Origin: Elusimicrobiota bacterium
GTDB taxonomy: Bacteria > Elusimicrobiota > Elusimicrobia > UBA1565 > UBA9628
NCBI GenBank assembly: GCA_023249675.1
Contig: JAHFCE010000004.1
Location: 675-64,674, forward strand
Reading direction: 5' to 3'
DNA length: 64,000 nucleotides
Shown: piece after piece, positions 9,188 to 19,561 of the stretch
How positions within the stretch are numbered: the stretch's first letter is position 1
Layout of the letters: every line of letters begins with the position of its first letter
The notes under the pieces: generated by a model
Seen by the model: only the letters and a program-made list of their open reading frames with translations
Databases searched by the model: none
Told to the model about the DNA's origin: nothing
Position numbers and translations under genes: made by a program

Positions 9188-10528
9188 ATGCGTGGGCTCG
9201 GCGACATCTTCGACATTCCGGAACTGCGCAAGCGCGTGCTGTTCACGCTGGGCGCGATCGCCGTCTTCCGCGTCGGCGCGGCGATCCCGATCCCGGGCGT
9301 CAACGGCGACGCTATCCGCGCGATTTTTAACGCCCAGCAGAGCAGTCTTCTCGGCTTTCTGAACACCTTCTCGGGCGGCGCTCTCGGACGTTTCTCGATC
9401 TTCTCGATGGGCGTGGTGCCTTATATCAACGCCTCGATCATCATGAGCCTGCTGCAGGGCGCGCACGTCCTGCCGTTCCTTGACCGTTTGGCCAAGGATG
9501 GAGAACTCGGTCGGCGCAAGCTCAACAGCTACACGCGCTACCTGACGCTTTTCCTCGCGGTGTTCCAGTCCTTCGGCCTGACCATCGCGATCAGCAAGAT
9601 GCAGGCTCCGGGCGGCCTGCCGACCGTCATCGACCCGACCTGGACGTTCTACTGCGTGACCGTGCTGACGATGACGGCCGGTACGATCTTCGTCATGTGG
9701 CTCGGCGAGCAGATGACCGAGCAGGGAATCGGCAACGGCGTGTCTTTGCTTATTTTCACCGGCATCGTCGAGCGCATCCCAGCCGCATCTTGGAGCCTTT
9801 TCGAGCTGGTGCGTCTTGAAGAGATCAACCTGTTCGCCGCGATCGCGATTGTCGCAGCGCTCGCGGCGGTCATCATTTCAGTCGTTTGGGTCGAGACGGC
9901 CCAGCGTAAGATCCCCGTCCAGTACGCCAAGCGCATGGTCGGCCGCAAGATGTACGGAGGCTCGCAGAGCTACCTGCCGCTCAAGGTCGACCAGAGCGGC
10001 GTGATCGCCGTCATCTTCGCGCTGTCTTTGCTGTCGGTGCCGGTCACGATCATGACCTTCGCTCCGAACCAGCCGTGGGCCGAGGGCGCGATGAGGTTCT
10101 TCGGCGGGGGCAATTGGGTCTATGACGCGGTGTACGCCGGCCTCATCATTTTCTTCTGCTACTTCTACAACTCGGTCTCAATCAACCCCGTGGACCTCGC
10201 CGAAAACATGAAGAAGTCCGGCGGTTTCATCCCTGGAATCCGCCCCGGCGAGCCGACCGCCAAGCACATCGAGTGGATCCTCGAGCGCATTACGCTTGGC
10301 GGCGCGCTGTTCGTCGCGGCGATTGCGGTCATGCCCGACATCATGAAGCGCCAGTTCAGCGTCCCCTTCTTCTTCGGGGGAACGTCGCTGTTGATCGCCG
10401 TCGGCGTGGCTCTCGACACGATGGGCCAGCTTGAGGCGCATCTGATCATGCGGCATTACGAGGGCTTCCTGAAGAAAGGCCGCATCCAGGGACGCTGGTT
10501 CAACGTGGGCAGCGGAGCCGCTCGATGA
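9188..10528 (+). CDS. secY: Protein translocase subunit SecY
   Basis: SecY (446 residues, normal) is the channel of the Sec translocon in the inner membrane. Ten hydrophobic segments are readable. Landmarks include IPIPGVNGDAIRAIF near the N-terminus, EQGIGNGVSLLIFTGI in the middle and the C-terminal MRHYEGFLKKGRIQGRWF. It stands at its usual position between rplO and adk and overlaps adk by an ATGA junction. Confidence 0.98.
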   Translation: MRGLGDIFDIPELRKRVLFTLGAIAVFRVGAAIPIPGVNGDAIRAIFNAQQSSLLGFLNTFSGGALGRFSIFSMGVVPYINASIIMSLLQGAHVLPFLDRLAKDGELGRRKLNSYTRYLTLFLAVFQSFGLTIAISKMQAPGGLPTVIDPTWTFYCVTVLTMTAGTIFVMWLGEQMTEQGIGNGVSLLIFTGIVERIPAASWSLFELVRLEEINLFAAIAIVAALAAVIISVVWVETAQRKIPVQYAKRMVGRKMYGGSQSYLPLKVDQSGVIAVIFALSLLSVPVTIMTFAPNQPWAEGAMRFFGGGNWVYDAVYAGLIIFFCYFYNSVSINPVDLAENMKKSGGFIPGIRPGEPTAKHIEWILERITLGGALFVAAIAVMPDIMKRQFSVPFFFGGTSLLIAVGVALDTMGQLEAHLIMRHYEGFLKKGRIQGRWFNVGSGAAR

Positions 10529-11175
10529 TCGTGATCCTTCTCGGCTCTCCGGGTTCAGGCAAAGGCACCCAGTCCCAGAGCCTGGCCCAGAAGTACGGGT
10601 TCAAGCATCTCGCCACGGGCGATATCTTTCGCGCCGAGATCAAGTCGCAGACTTCGATCGGCGTGAAGGCGCAGGACTATTTAAAGAGCGGAAAGCTCGT
10701 TCCTGATTCGATCGTTATCGAGATGGTCGCCGGCAAGATCGAGACCGGCGGGAAGTACCTGCTTGACGGCTTTCCCCGTACGCTCGAGCAGGCCCAGGGC
10801 CTTGATTCGATGCTGAAGCGCATCGGTTCTTCTATCGACCTTATTGTCTTCCTCACTTTGCCGAAGGAAGAGGCGATTCGCCGCATGGCCTCGCGCCGCA
10901 CCTGCGCCGGTTGCGGCGAGGTCTACAACGTCATCAGCCGTCCGCCGAAGGCAGCCGGCGTTTGCGACAAGTGCTCGGGCCAGGTGGTTCAGCGGGAGGA
11001 CGATTCCGAGGCGACCTCCGCCAAGCGGCTCATGGTGTTTGAGGACCTGACGCACCCGCTCGTCGCGTATTACAAGTCCGAAGCGACGTTCCACGAAGTG
11101 GATGCTTCGCCGACGCCAGAGAAGGTGGAGGCCGCGTTGTCGGCTGTCATCGAGTCCGTCAAGGCGGCGCGGTGA
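10525..11175 (+). CDS. adk: Adenylate kinase, zinc-LID form
   Basis: Adenylate kinase (216 residues) interconverts ATP, ADP and AMP. The P-loop GSPGSGKGTQ is at residues 7-16, followed by the AMP-binding ATGDIFRAE and the DGFPRTLEQAQGL motif. The LID has a four-cysteine zinc site (CAGC, then CDKC). Start overlaps the secY stop (ATGA). Confidence 0.98.
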   Translation: MIVILLGSPGSGKGTQSQSLAQKYGFKHLATGDIFRAEIKSQTSIGVKAQDYLKSGKLVPDSIVIEMVAGKIETGGKYLLDGFPRTLEQAQGLDSMLKRIGSSIDLIVFLTLPKEEAIRRMASRRTCAGCGEVYNVISRPPKAAGVCDKCSGQVVQREDDSEATSAKRLMVFEDLTHPLVAYYKSEATFHEVDASPTPEKVEAALSAVIESVKAAR

Positions 11176-11177
11176 CC

Positions 11178-11975
11178 ATGCTCATGCAAAAGACCATCGA
11201 GGTCAAGAGCCGCGAAGAGCTGGCGATCATGCGCGTCGCCGGCGGCATCGTCGCCGACATCCTCGTTCTGCTCAAGGGTATGGTCAGGCCCGGCATGACC
11301 ACGGGGGAGATCGATCAGGTCGCGCGCGAAGAGCTGAAAAAACGCAATGCCAAGCCCGCGTTCCTCAACTATCACGGCTTCCCCGGCGTGATCTGTGTTT
11401 CGATCAATTCCGAGATCGTGCACGGAATCCCGTCGGACAAGCGTTCGCTGAAGGACGGCGACATCGTCGGGCTTGATTTCGGCTCGATCGTCGAAGGCTG
11501 GTACGGAGACTCGGCGATCACGGTGCCTATCGGCACCATCAGCCCAGAAGCCGAGCGTCTAATACGCGTGACGCGGGAGTCGCTTGAGAAGGGCCTCGCG
11601 GCCGTCAAGGGCGGCGGCCGCGTTGGAGATATCGGTTTCGCGGTGCAGTCTCACGCTGAGGCCGCCGGCTACACGGTGGTCCGCGAATTCGTCGGCCACG
11701 GCATCGGCCGCGCCCTGCACGAGGAGCCGCCGATTCCGAACTATGGAAAACCGGGCACGGGCGCCCGTTTAAGAACCGGCATGACGATCGCCATCGAGCC
11801 GATGGTGAATATGGGTGGGCCAGAGGTCGCCACGCTCGGCGATGGCTGGACCGCGGTGACCAAGGACGGCAAGCTGTCCGCGCACTTCGAGCATACCGTT
11901 GCCGTGACGGATGCGGGATTTGAAATCTTGACATTGCCTTCGGCAATGACACATCGACAGCCTCGAGCGATTTGA
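11178..11975 (+). CDS. map: Methionine aminopeptidase, type I
   Basis: Removes the initiator methionine from nascent proteins. All metal ligands of the family are visible: the two aspartates in [16 protein letters not shown], the histidine in [12 protein letters not shown], the glutamate in IAIEPM and the glutamate in HFEHTVAV. Length (about 265) is normal. The ATG at 11178 is chosen; a GTG at 11172 overlapping the adk stop and an ATG at 11184 are alternatives. Confidence 0.97.
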   Translation: MLMQKTIEVKSREELAIMRVAGGIVADILVLLKGMVRPGMTTGEIDQVAREELKKRNAKPAFLNYHGFPGVICVSINSEIVHGIPSDKRSLKDGDIVGLDFGSIVEGWYGDSAITVPIGTISPEAERLIRVTRESLEKGLAAVKGGGRVGDIGFAVQSHAEAAGYTVVREFVGHGIGRALHEEPPIPNYGKPGTGARLRTGMTIAIEPMVNMGGPEVATLGDGWTAVTKDGKLSAHFEHTVAVTDAGFEILTLPSAMTHRQPRAI

Positions 11976-12190
11976 TGACGAAAGAAGAGAAGATTGAAGT
12001 CGAAGGCCGAATTTTAGAAGCGCTTCCGAACGCGATGTTCCGCGTCGAGATCGCGCCGAGCAAGATCGTTTTGGCCCACATTTCCGGCAAGATGCGTATG
12101 CACTACATAAAAATTCTGCCCGGAGACAAAGTCCGCATCGAACTGTCCCCCTACGACCTGACTCGGGGACGCATCACCTACCGGGAGTAA
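11975..12190 (+). CDS. infA: Translation initiation factor IF-1
   Basis: IF-1 (71 residues) is a single OB-fold protein that blocks the A site during initiation. The core [17 protein letters not shown] and the ending [14 protein letters not shown] are typical. The ATG at 11975 overlaps the map stop codon (TGATG). It lies between map and rpmJ, its usual site. Confidence 0.97.
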   Translation: MTKEEKIEVEGRILEALPNAMFRVEIAPSKIVLAHISGKMRMHYIKILPGDKVRIELSPYDLTRGRITYRE

Positions 12191-12194
12191 CGAC

Positions 12195-12308
12195 ATGAAA
12201 GTGCGAGCGAGCGTCAAACCCATTTGCCAGAAGTGCAAGATTGTGAAGCGCAACGGAGTCATCCGCGTTCTGTGCTCGAACCCGAAGCACAAGCAGCGGC
12301 AGGGCTAG
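12195..12308 (+). CDS. rpmJ: 50S ribosomal protein L36, zinc form
   Basis: This 37-residue protein runs [15 protein letters not shown] and on to [11 protein letters not shown]. Its C-x2-C and later C-x4-H are the ligands of the zinc-ribbon (C+) version of L36. Length and place after infA are standard. Confidence 0.95.
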   Translation: MKVRASVKPICQKCKIVKRNGVIRVLCSNPKHKQRQG

Positions 12309-12355
12309 AAATAGCGAATTTAAAGATCTGGCATCGGAGAACAGGAGAATAAAGT

Positions 12356-12751
12356 ATGGCGCGTGTGGCAGGAGTCGATCTTCCCAAGAACAAGCGTATC
12401 GATGTGGCGCTTCAGTACCTTTACGGCGTGGGCGAGACCCGTTCCAGAGTGGTGATCGCCAAGCTCAACGGGATGGTCAAGCCCGAGACCCGGGTCAAGG
12501 ATCTCACGGAGGAGCAGGTGGTGCTTATCAACAACCTCCTGCTTAAAGATTTTAAAATTGAAGGCGAACTCCGCCGCGAGACGCTTGCGAACATGTCCCG
12601 CCTGACCGAGATCGGCTCGTTCCGCGGCCACCGCCATCGCCGCAACCTGCCGTGCCGCGGACAACGCACGAAGACGAACGCGCGCACTCGCCGCGGCCGC
12701 CGCAAGACGGTCGGCGTGGGCAAGGCCGCTTCGCCCACGGGTAAGGCCTGA
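12356..12751 (+). CDS. rpsM: 30S ribosomal protein S13
   Basis: S13 (131 residues) bridges the subunits from the 30S head. It starts MARVAGVDLPKNKRIDVALQ and has the C-terminal RGHRHRRNLPCRGQRTKTNA signature. An AGGAGA site precedes the ATG. The 47-base gap after rpmJ is the largest gap in the ribosomal block after the one following rpsJ, but no promoter stands out in it. Confidence 0.97.
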   Translation: MARVAGVDLPKNKRIDVALQYLYGVGETRSRVVIAKLNGMVKPETRVKDLTEEQVVLINNLLLKDFKIEGELRRETLANMSRLTEIGSFRGHRHRRNLPCRGQRTKTNARTRRGRRKTVGVGKAASPTGKA

Positions 12752-12774
12752 GGACGTTTTTAGGAGAATGAATC

Positions 12775-13197
12775 ATGGCTGACGAAAAACAGACCCCCGC
12801 CGCGACGAAGGCAGCCCCTTCGGCGGCCCCCCGCAAGAAAGCCTGGAAGTCCCTGACTTTCGCAAAGGTCCATATCCAGTGTTCCTTCAACAACACCATC
12901 GTGACTTTGACCGACGATCGCGGCGACGTGCTTATCTGGGCCACTGCCGGCGGCTCGGGCTTCCGCGGCACGAAGAAGGGTACCCCCTTCGCGGCTGGGG
13001 TGACGGCGAAGAAAGTCGCCGACCGAGCCGTCCAGCTCGGCGTCAAGCAGGTCGCCGTGTTTATCAAGGGCCCCGGACCCGGTCGAGAGACCGCTGTGCG
13101 GTCGCTCGGTTCCGCCGGCCTGATGGTCATCAGCCTTAAGGATGTCACGCCGATGCCGCACAACGGCTGTCGCCCGCCCAAAGCGAGGAGAGTCTAA
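12775..13197 (+). CDS. rpsK: 30S ribosomal protein S11
   Basis: S11 (140 residues) forms part of the 30S platform. The core begins [19 protein letters not shown] and continues with [19 protein letters not shown]; the end PPKARRV is standard. About 20 Ala/Pro/Lys-rich residues precede the fold. AGGAGA precedes the ATG. Confidence 0.97.
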   Translation: MADEKQTPAATKAAPSAAPRKKAWKSLTFAKVHIQCSFNNTIVTLTDDRGDVLIWATAGGSGFRGTKKGTPFAAGVTAKKVADRAVQLGVKQVAVFIKGPGPGRETAVRSLGSAGLMVISLKDVTPMPHNGCRPPKARRV

Positions 13198-13202
13198 GTT
13201 TT

Positions 13203-13829
13203 ATGGCCCGTTATACCGACGCCGTCTGCAAGTTGTGCCGCCGAGAGCAGCAGAAGCTGTTTCTTAAGGGCGACAAGTGCTACACGAAGTGCGTGCTCGA
13301 GAAGCGCCCCGGCATTCCCGGCATGGCGAAGCCTCAGCGCGGCAAACCGTCCGCCTTCTCGATCCGCCTGCGCGAGAAGCAGAAGCTTCGCCGCATGATC
13401 CAGATGAACGAGCGTCCGTTCGAGCGCGCGGTCACCAACGCGGCTGCGGCTCGCGAGGAGTCGGGCGCCGCGCTGCTGCGCGGTCTTGAACTGCGCCTGG
13501 ACAATATCGTGCGCCGCATGGGCGTGGCGACCTCGATCAAGACGGCGCGCCAGCTCGTCCTGCACGGGCACGTTAAGATCGGCGGCAAGGTGGTGGATAT
13601 CCCCTCCTACCCCGTCAAGGCCGGCAGCGTGGTGTCCGTCGATGTCAAGATGAGGGAGAATGTCGGCGTCAAGCTGAGCCTTGAGACGGCTAAGAAGTTG
13701 AACAACCGTCCCGCCTTCCTTGAGTTCGACGAAGCCGCCCTTGCCGCGAAAGTGCTCCGCATTCCGGAGCGCGGCGAGACGTCCTTCCCCATCAACGATC
13801 AGCTGATCATCGAATACTATTCACGATAA
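13203..13829 (+). CDS. rpsD: 30S ribosomal protein S4, zinc form
   Basis: S4 (208 residues, normal) initiates 30S assembly. An N-terminal cysteine cluster (CKLC, then C and C in DKCYTKCVLEKRP) marks the zinc-binding version. The S4 RNA-binding domain RLDNIVRRMGVATSIKTARQ and HGHVKIGGKVVDIPSY follow. The stop codon lies in the loop of a strong hairpin (13819-13838). Confidence 0.97.
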   Translation: MARYTDAVCKLCRREQQKLFLKGDKCYTKCVLEKRPGIPGMAKPQRGKPSAFSIRLREKQKLRRMIQMNERPFERAVTNAAAAREESGAALLRGLELRLDNIVRRMGVATSIKTARQLVLHGHVKIGGKVVDIPSYPVKAGSVVSVDVKMRENVGVKLSLETAKKLNNRPAFLEFDEAALAAKVLRIPERGETSFPINDQLIIEYYSR

Positions 13830-13838
13830 ATCGTGAAT
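13819..13838 (+). other. Hairpin over the rpsD stop codon
   Basis: ATTCACGA and TCGTGAAT form a perfect 8-bp stem with the four-base loop TAAA, which contains the rpsD stop. No U-tract follows, so it is not a classical terminator. It could be an RNA-processing or regulatory element between rpsD and rpoA. Confidence 0.55.
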
Positions 13839-13877
13839 GGACACATTGAATAAACACCCTCTGGAGAGATAAAGAAT

Positions 13878-14882
13878 ATGGCTTACAAAGAACTGATCCT
13901 GCCGCAGAAGCTATCAGTCGATGAGAAGTCGATGTCGGACAGCTACGCGAAATTCGTGGCCGAGCCGTATGAGCGCGGCTATGGACACACGGTCGGCAAC
14001 GCGCTTCGCCGCGTGCTGCTCTCGTCCCTGGAAGGCGCTGCGGTCACCGCGGTCCGCATCGAGAAGGCGACGCATGAGTACCAGGCGCTGCCCGGAGTGA
14101 AGGAAGATGTCATGAACATCCTCCTCAACCTCAAAAAATTGCGGGTTAAGCTGTTTTCAAACGGCCCCGAGACCATTTACTTGTCCGTCGGCAAGGAGGG
14201 GACCGTCACAGCGAAAGACATTCAAGGGAATGCGAATGTCGAAGTCGTCAACAAGGACCTCGTGATCGCGCACCTCGAGGCCGGCGGCAAGATCGGCATG
14301 GAGATCGAAGTGTCCAAGGGCCGGGGCTACGTTCCGGCCGAGGAGCTCCGAGCGCAAAACCAGTGGGCCGCGGGTTTCTTGCCCGTCGACGCGCTGTTCT
14401 CGCCCGTCGTCAAGGTTCACTATGACGTCGAAAATGCGCGCGTCGGTCAGGTGACCGATTACGACCGCCTGATTCTTGAAATTTGGACCGATGGATCGCT
14501 GAACCCGGCTGAGGCGCTGATCCAGTCGTCCAAGCTTTTGCGCGAGTCTCTCAACATCTTCATCCCCGAGGAAGAGCAGGCGGCCGAGGCGGCCGGCGGC
14601 CTTGAGGGGGGGGCGGGGTCCGAGGGGGCCGTTTCCCTTGCGGGTCTCGATCCGAAGCTGCGCGAGATACTCAACCAGCCGATCGAGATGATCGAGCTGT
14701 CTTCGCGCGCGTCGAACTGCCTGAAGGTTGCCCGCATCCGGACAATCGGCGAACTCGTCGGCAAGCGCGATGAGGAGCTGCTCGCCGTCAAAAATTTCGG
14801 GAAAAAGTCCCTCGATGAGATCAAGGACCGCCTGAAGGACATGGGGCTGTCGCTCGGCATGCAGGTGGGCCAGCTCGGCTGA
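13878..14882 (+). CDS. rpoA: RNA polymerase subunit alpha
   Basis: The alpha subunit (334 residues, normal) nucleates RNA polymerase assembly. The N-terminal domain has GYGHTVGNALRRVLLSSLEGAA; the C-terminal domain, joined by an acidic/glycine-rich linker near residues 234-252, has the helix-hairpin-helix region LKVARIRTIGELVGK and KNFGKKSLDEIKDRL used for DNA and activator contacts. It stands at its usual place between rpsD and rplQ. Confidence 0.98.
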   Translation: MAYKELILPQKLSVDEKSMSDSYAKFVAEPYERGYGHTVGNALRRVLLSSLEGAAVTAVRIEKATHEYQALPGVKEDVMNILLNLKKLRVKLFSNGPETIYLSVGKEGTVTAKDIQGNANVEVVNKDLVIAHLEAGGKIGMEIEVSKGRGYVPAEELRAQNQWAAGFLPVDALFSPVVKVHYDVENARVGQVTDYDRLILEIWTDGSLNPAEALIQSSKLLRESLNIFIPEEEQAAEAAGGLEGGAGSEGAVSLAGLDPKLREILNQPIEMIELSSRASNCLKVARIRTIGELVGKRDEELLAVKNFGKKSLDEIKDRLKDMGLSLGMQVGQLG

Positions 14883-14895
14883 AGAGGAGTCAATT

Positions 14896-15243
14896 ATGGC
14901 GTCTAAAGCACTCGGTCATCGACAGCTCGGAATCACCAGCGCGCACCGCCGCGCGCTGCTGCGGAACATGGCCACGAGCCTGTTCAAGCACGAGCGCATC
15001 GAAACCACCATCGCGAAGGCGAAGGAGCTCCGCCCGTACGCTGAGAAGCTCATCACCAACGCGAAGAAAGGCGAGCACTTCATGGTGCGTCGCCAGATCC
15101 AGGACAAGGTGGTCTACAAAAAACTGTTCGAAGTCCTGGCTCCCCGGTACGCGCAGCGTCCCGGCGGCTATACTCGCATCCTCAAGATCGCTCCGCGCAT
15201 CGGCGACAGCGCCAAGCTCGGATTGATCATGCTCGTTGCCTAA
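14896..15243 (+). CDS. rplQ: 50S ribosomal protein L17
   Basis: L17 (115 residues, normal) lies near the tunnel exit. Typical features are GHRQLGITSAHRRALLRNMA at the start and the C-terminal RPGGYTRILKIAPRIGDSA. It closes the alpha operon; mreB follows after only 23 bases without a visible terminator. Confidence 0.97.
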   Translation: MASKALGHRQLGITSAHRRALLRNMATSLFKHERIETTIAKAKELRPYAEKLITNAKKGEHFMVRRQIQDKVVYKKLFEVLAPRYAQRPGGYTRILKIAPRIGDSAKLGLIMLVA

Positions 15244-15248
15244 AATAA

Positions 15249-16316
<1,068 letters not shown>

Positions 16317-16401
16317 GACGTCCTTCAGCCGAGGGACCGTCGTTCGTGTCGTCGTTTAAATTCCGGGCCTAGGCGTCGCTGGCGTCTGAGGGCTCGGTCA
16401 C

Positions 16402-17244
16402 ATGCAACGCGAAACACGGATAGCCAACTTCGTTCTGGGCGCCTTAGCGGCGCTCTCGCTTCTGCTTCTGTCCCTGCCCTTGTCGACGCCGGTGCGGTCC
16501 TTCAAGGCAGGGGCGGGGTATTTGCTTGACCCCCTCGCCTATCACGGCGAGGCGGGGTACCGGCGTTTGGCCGGCGCGCCCGACCGGATTCGGCGCTTGC
16601 TCGAGGCGGACATCGAGAATGAGAGTCTGCAGGCTGAACTGCGGCGGGGGCAATGGCTCGCGACAACGGTTTCCGCGCTCTCTCTTGAGAACGAGCGTTT
16701 GCGTCGGGAGCTTGCGCTGAAGGCCCCCGCGGGCCGATCGCCCGCATGGGCGCATGTCATGGAGCGCGACCCGATCCATTGGTACCGCAGTCTCGTCGTC
16801 GATGTCGGCTCTGATCGGGGCGTCGAGCTCAACGATCCCGTTCTCGGGCCCCACGAGGGCCAGCTCGTGGCCGTCGGACGAGTGGTCGACGTCCGACCGA
16901 ATACCTCGACCGTTTTGCTGCTCACCGATGAGTTGTCCGCCGCCGCCGCTTATCTTTCCTCTGGGACGCTTGAGGGCCTCATTCAGGGCCAAGATGGCCC
17001 GCGCTTGCGCATGAACTATCTCAACGCCGAAGCTCTGTTGTCCGAGGGTGACGCGGTGTACACGTCGCCGACGAGCGCAACGTTCCCGCCCAATGTGCTC
17101 ATTGGTCGCGTTGCGCGCGTCAATGCGCGCGATCCGTTTCTCACCTTCCAGTCCGTTGAGGTGGCGCCTGCCGCCGACGCCTCCTCGCTTCAAGAACTGA
17201 TGATCCTGCGGTCTCGGCCGCTCGCGGGCGAGGAATCCCGATGA
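16402..17244 (+). CDS. mreC: Rod shape-determining protein MreC
   Basis: MreC (280 residues) is an inner-membrane protein whose periplasmic part scaffolds PBP2 and RodA. One membrane segment lies near residues 9-30, a coiled coil near 70-110, then the beta-rich MreC domain with VGSDRGVELNDPVLG and NTSTVLLLTDELSAAAAYL. 85 bases separate it from mreB; I see no convincing promoter there. It overlaps mreD by ATGA. Confidence 0.94.
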   Translation: MQRETRIANFVLGALAALSLLLLSLPLSTPVRSFKAGAGYLLDPLAYHGEAGYRRLAGAPDRIRRLLEADIENESLQAELRRGQWLATTVSALSLENERLRRELALKAPAGRSPAWAHVMERDPIHWYRSLVVDVGSDRGVELNDPVLGPHEGQLVAVGRVVDVRPNTSTVLLLTDELSAAAAYLSSGTLEGLIQGQDGPRLRMNYLNAEALLSEGDAVYTSPTSATFPPNVLIGRVARVNARDPFLTFQSVEVAPAADASSLQELMILRSRPLAGEESR

Positions 17245-17720
17245 TCGGCTTTTTGCGCGCTGTCGCGTTGTTCATCGGAGCCATGTTTCTGCAGTGGTGG
17301 TGGAACACGCATTTCGCCTATTGGGGCGCGGCGCCTCAACTCCTGCTCGTTCTGACGATCTTCATCGCGGCGCGGCGCGGGCCGGTCCTGGGCATGCTGG
17401 CGGGTTTCGGCTGGGGGCTCTACCTCGACGTCGCGCGCGCGGAGCTTTTCGGCGCGAGCGCGCTCACTTTGACCTTGGCCGCCTACTCTGCTGGCGTCGC
17501 GCGCCGCCAGATCGACCTGCGCGCGGCCGGATCGCTTGCGGCGACGACCTTCCTTCTCACCTGGGTCGTCTTCATCGGGCACGGCTTTCTTGGATTGATA
17601 TTCACGAAAAGCTTCGAGTGGAGCGGCTGGATCTCGATTCTGGTGACTCCGTTCCTCAATGCCGCGGTGGTGACCGTCGCGGCGTTGCTGTGGGACGCGC
17701 GGGGGGATAGTCGACCATGA
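17241..17720 (+). CDS. mreD: Rod shape-determining protein MreD
   Basis: A 159-residue integral membrane protein with about five hydrophobic helices, matching MreD in size and topology. Sequence identity in this family is low, so the call rests on topology and on the ATGA-coupled position between mreC and the PBP2 gene. Weakly conserved features such as the GFGWGLYLDV segment near residues 56-65 fit. Confidence 0.85.
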   Translation: MIGFLRAVALFIGAMFLQWWWNTHFAYWGAAPQLLLVLTIFIAARRGPVLGMLAGFGWGLYLDVARAELFGASALTLTLAAYSAGVARRQIDLRAAGSLAATTFLLTWVVFIGHGFLGLIFTKSFEWSGWISILVTPFLNAAVVTVAALLWDARGDSRP

Positions 17721-19561
17721 GCCGCGGCGGCGCCGTGCCTCAAGAGCGCCTGGAGATCCTCTGGTCTGTGATCGCGGCTGCCGGCCTTGTCCTCGGCTTG
17801 CGCTTGACGCAGATGCAGCTCGTCCAGGCCGCGGAGTGGCGGCAGGCCGCCGAGCGCAATCGCTCTCAGATGATCCACCAAAACGCCCCGCGCGGCCGGA
17901 TTTACGACCGCCATGGCGTGGCTGTGGCCGCCAACGCACCCGCTTTCTCTCTCATCTTCCTGCCCGGCAAGGACCGACGGCGCCAGGACCTCAAGCCGCT
18001 TGCGCGGGAGCTTGCGCGCCAGCTCGGCCGCGATCCAGACGATCTGCTTGAGGCGCTTGAGCAGGCCGTACGCGAGGAAAGCGCTGTGCGTCTCGCCGAG
18101 AACTTGCCCACACAGACGATGTTTCGGCTGTCCGAGCTCAAGACGCTCTATCCCGGCGTCGACTTGATCGTCGAGGCGCGCCGTTACTATCCCTTCGGCC
18201 GCTTCGCCAGCCACCTCCTCGGCTACATGGGCAAGATGGGCCAGCGCGAGTGGCGCGAGCGCAAACCGAAAGGCTACCGCGTTGACTCTCGCACCGGCCG
18301 TCTTGGTCTTGAGAAGATTTTTGAGGATGAGCTGCGCGGGCGCGACGGGGGCCTGCGCATGGAAGTCGATGCGCAGGGGCGCTTGAAGCGCGTGCTCGAC
18401 AAGATTCCGTGGGAGGCGGGCAGCAACATTCATTTGACGATCGACGCGGCGGTTCAGCGGGCGGCCGACGAGGGCTTGCGCGCTACGCCGACGGGACGCG
18501 GCGCGGCAGTGGCGATCGATCCGCGCAACGGAGATCTACTCGCGATGAGCTCCCAGCCGGACTTCGACCCGAACGCCTTCCTCTCCACCGACCCGAACGA
18601 AGTCAAGAGCACCGTACTCGAGTTGTCCGAGTTCAACAACGCGATCTCGGGCGCCTATCCCCCGGGCTCGACGTTCAAGCCGATCGCGGGCCTCGCGGCG
18701 CTCAGCGAGGGGCGCATGAGGCCCGAGGACACGGTGTTCTGCCCCGGCCATTTTGAGCTCGGCGGACGGACCTTCCTCTGTTGGGAGCACAAGGGCCACA
18801 AGCGGGTGTCCTGGCTCATGGGATTGGCCCTGTCCTGCGACGTCTATTTCTACACTCTTGGTCTCAGAACGGGGGGCGTGGCGATCGAGCGCTACGCACG
18901 CGCCTTCGGCCTCGGCCAGAAGACGAGTATTCCGCTTAAGGGCGAGAAAAGCGGCCATCTGTTTGGGCCCGAAGCGCGCGAGAAGACGGGCAAGGGCTGG
19001 TACGACGGAGACACTCTCAACCTCGCGATCGGTCAGGGCGAGTTGACCGTCACGCCGCTGCAGATGGCGATTGCGACCGCAGCTCTGGCCAATCGCGGCA
19101 GCGTTTGGCGCCCGCGCTACATCCAGAAGATCGTCTATTCCGACGGCCGTCCGGACTACGTCCCGAAGCCGGAGCGCCGAGGACTCGTGCCGGCGAGGGA
19201 TGAAGCCTGGGACGAGGTGCAGCGCGGCCTTGAGACCGTGGTCTCCTCGGGTACGGGCGGCAGCGTGCGCATTCCTGGCCTGGTCACGGCGGGCAAGACC
19301 GGCACCGCGCAAAACCCGCACGGCGAAGACCACGCCTGGTTCGTCGTCTACGCGGCCAAGCCCGGTGAACCTGCATCGATCGCGATCGCCGTCCTCGTCG
19401 AAAACGGCGGCCACGGCGGCACGATGGCCGGCCCCGTGGCGCGCAAGATGATCCTCGCCTATTTCGGCATGAAGGATCCAGGCGCTTCGCGGCCGGCTCC
19501 TGTTGCGGCGGCCGTCCCGGTCGTTCCCCCTATTTTCGTGCCGCACGGGGTGATGAGATGA
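17717..19561 (+). CDS. mrdA: Penicillin-binding protein 2 (elongasome transpeptidase)
   Basis: Peptidoglycan DD-transpeptidase of rod elongation, 614 residues. A membrane anchor lies near residues 14-30, followed by the dimerisation domain (RGRIYDRHGVAVAANAP) and the transpeptidase. Catalytic motifs are SxxK as GSTFKPIAG, the second motif as SCDVYFY and KTG as AGKTGTAQ. The Pro/Ala/Val-rich tail of about 25 residues is not conserved. It overlaps both mreD and rodA by ATGA, a tightly coupled unit. Confidence 0.97.
   Translation: MSRGGAVPQERLEILWSVIAAAGLVLGLRLTQMQLVQAAEWRQAAERNRSQMIHQNAPRGRIYDRHGVAVAANAPAFSLIFLPGKDRRRQDLKPLARELARQLGRDPDDLLEALEQAVREESAVRLAENLPTQTMFRLSELKTLYPGVDLIVEARRYYPFGRFASHLLGYMGKMGQREWRERKPKGYRVDSRTGRLGLEKIFEDELRGRDGGLRMEVDAQGRLKRVLDKIPWEAGSNIHLTIDAAVQRAADEGLRATPTGRGAAVAIDPRNGDLLAMSSQPDFDPNAFLSTDPNEVKSTVLELSEFNNAISGAYPPGSTFKPIAGLAALSEGRMRPEDTVFCPGHFELGGRTFLCWEHKGHKRVSWLMGLALSCDVYFYTLGLRTGGVAIERYARAFGLGQKTSIPLKGEKSGHLFGPEAREKTGKGWYDGDTLNLAIGQGELTVTPLQMAIATAALANRGSVWRPRYIQKIVYSDGRPDYVPKPERRGLVPARDEAWDEVQRGLETVVSSGTGGSVRIPGLVTAGKTGTAQNPHGEDHAWFVVYAAKPGEPASIAIAVLVENGGHGGTMAGPVARKMILAYFGMKDPGASRPAPVAAAVPVVPPIFVPHGVMR

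Noticed and set aside
16388-16401. The 14-mer GAGGGCTCGGTCAC also occurs at 27609-27622
   Set aside because: One copy is intergenic and one inside a gene, with no flanking similarity; chance repeat in GC-rich DNA.
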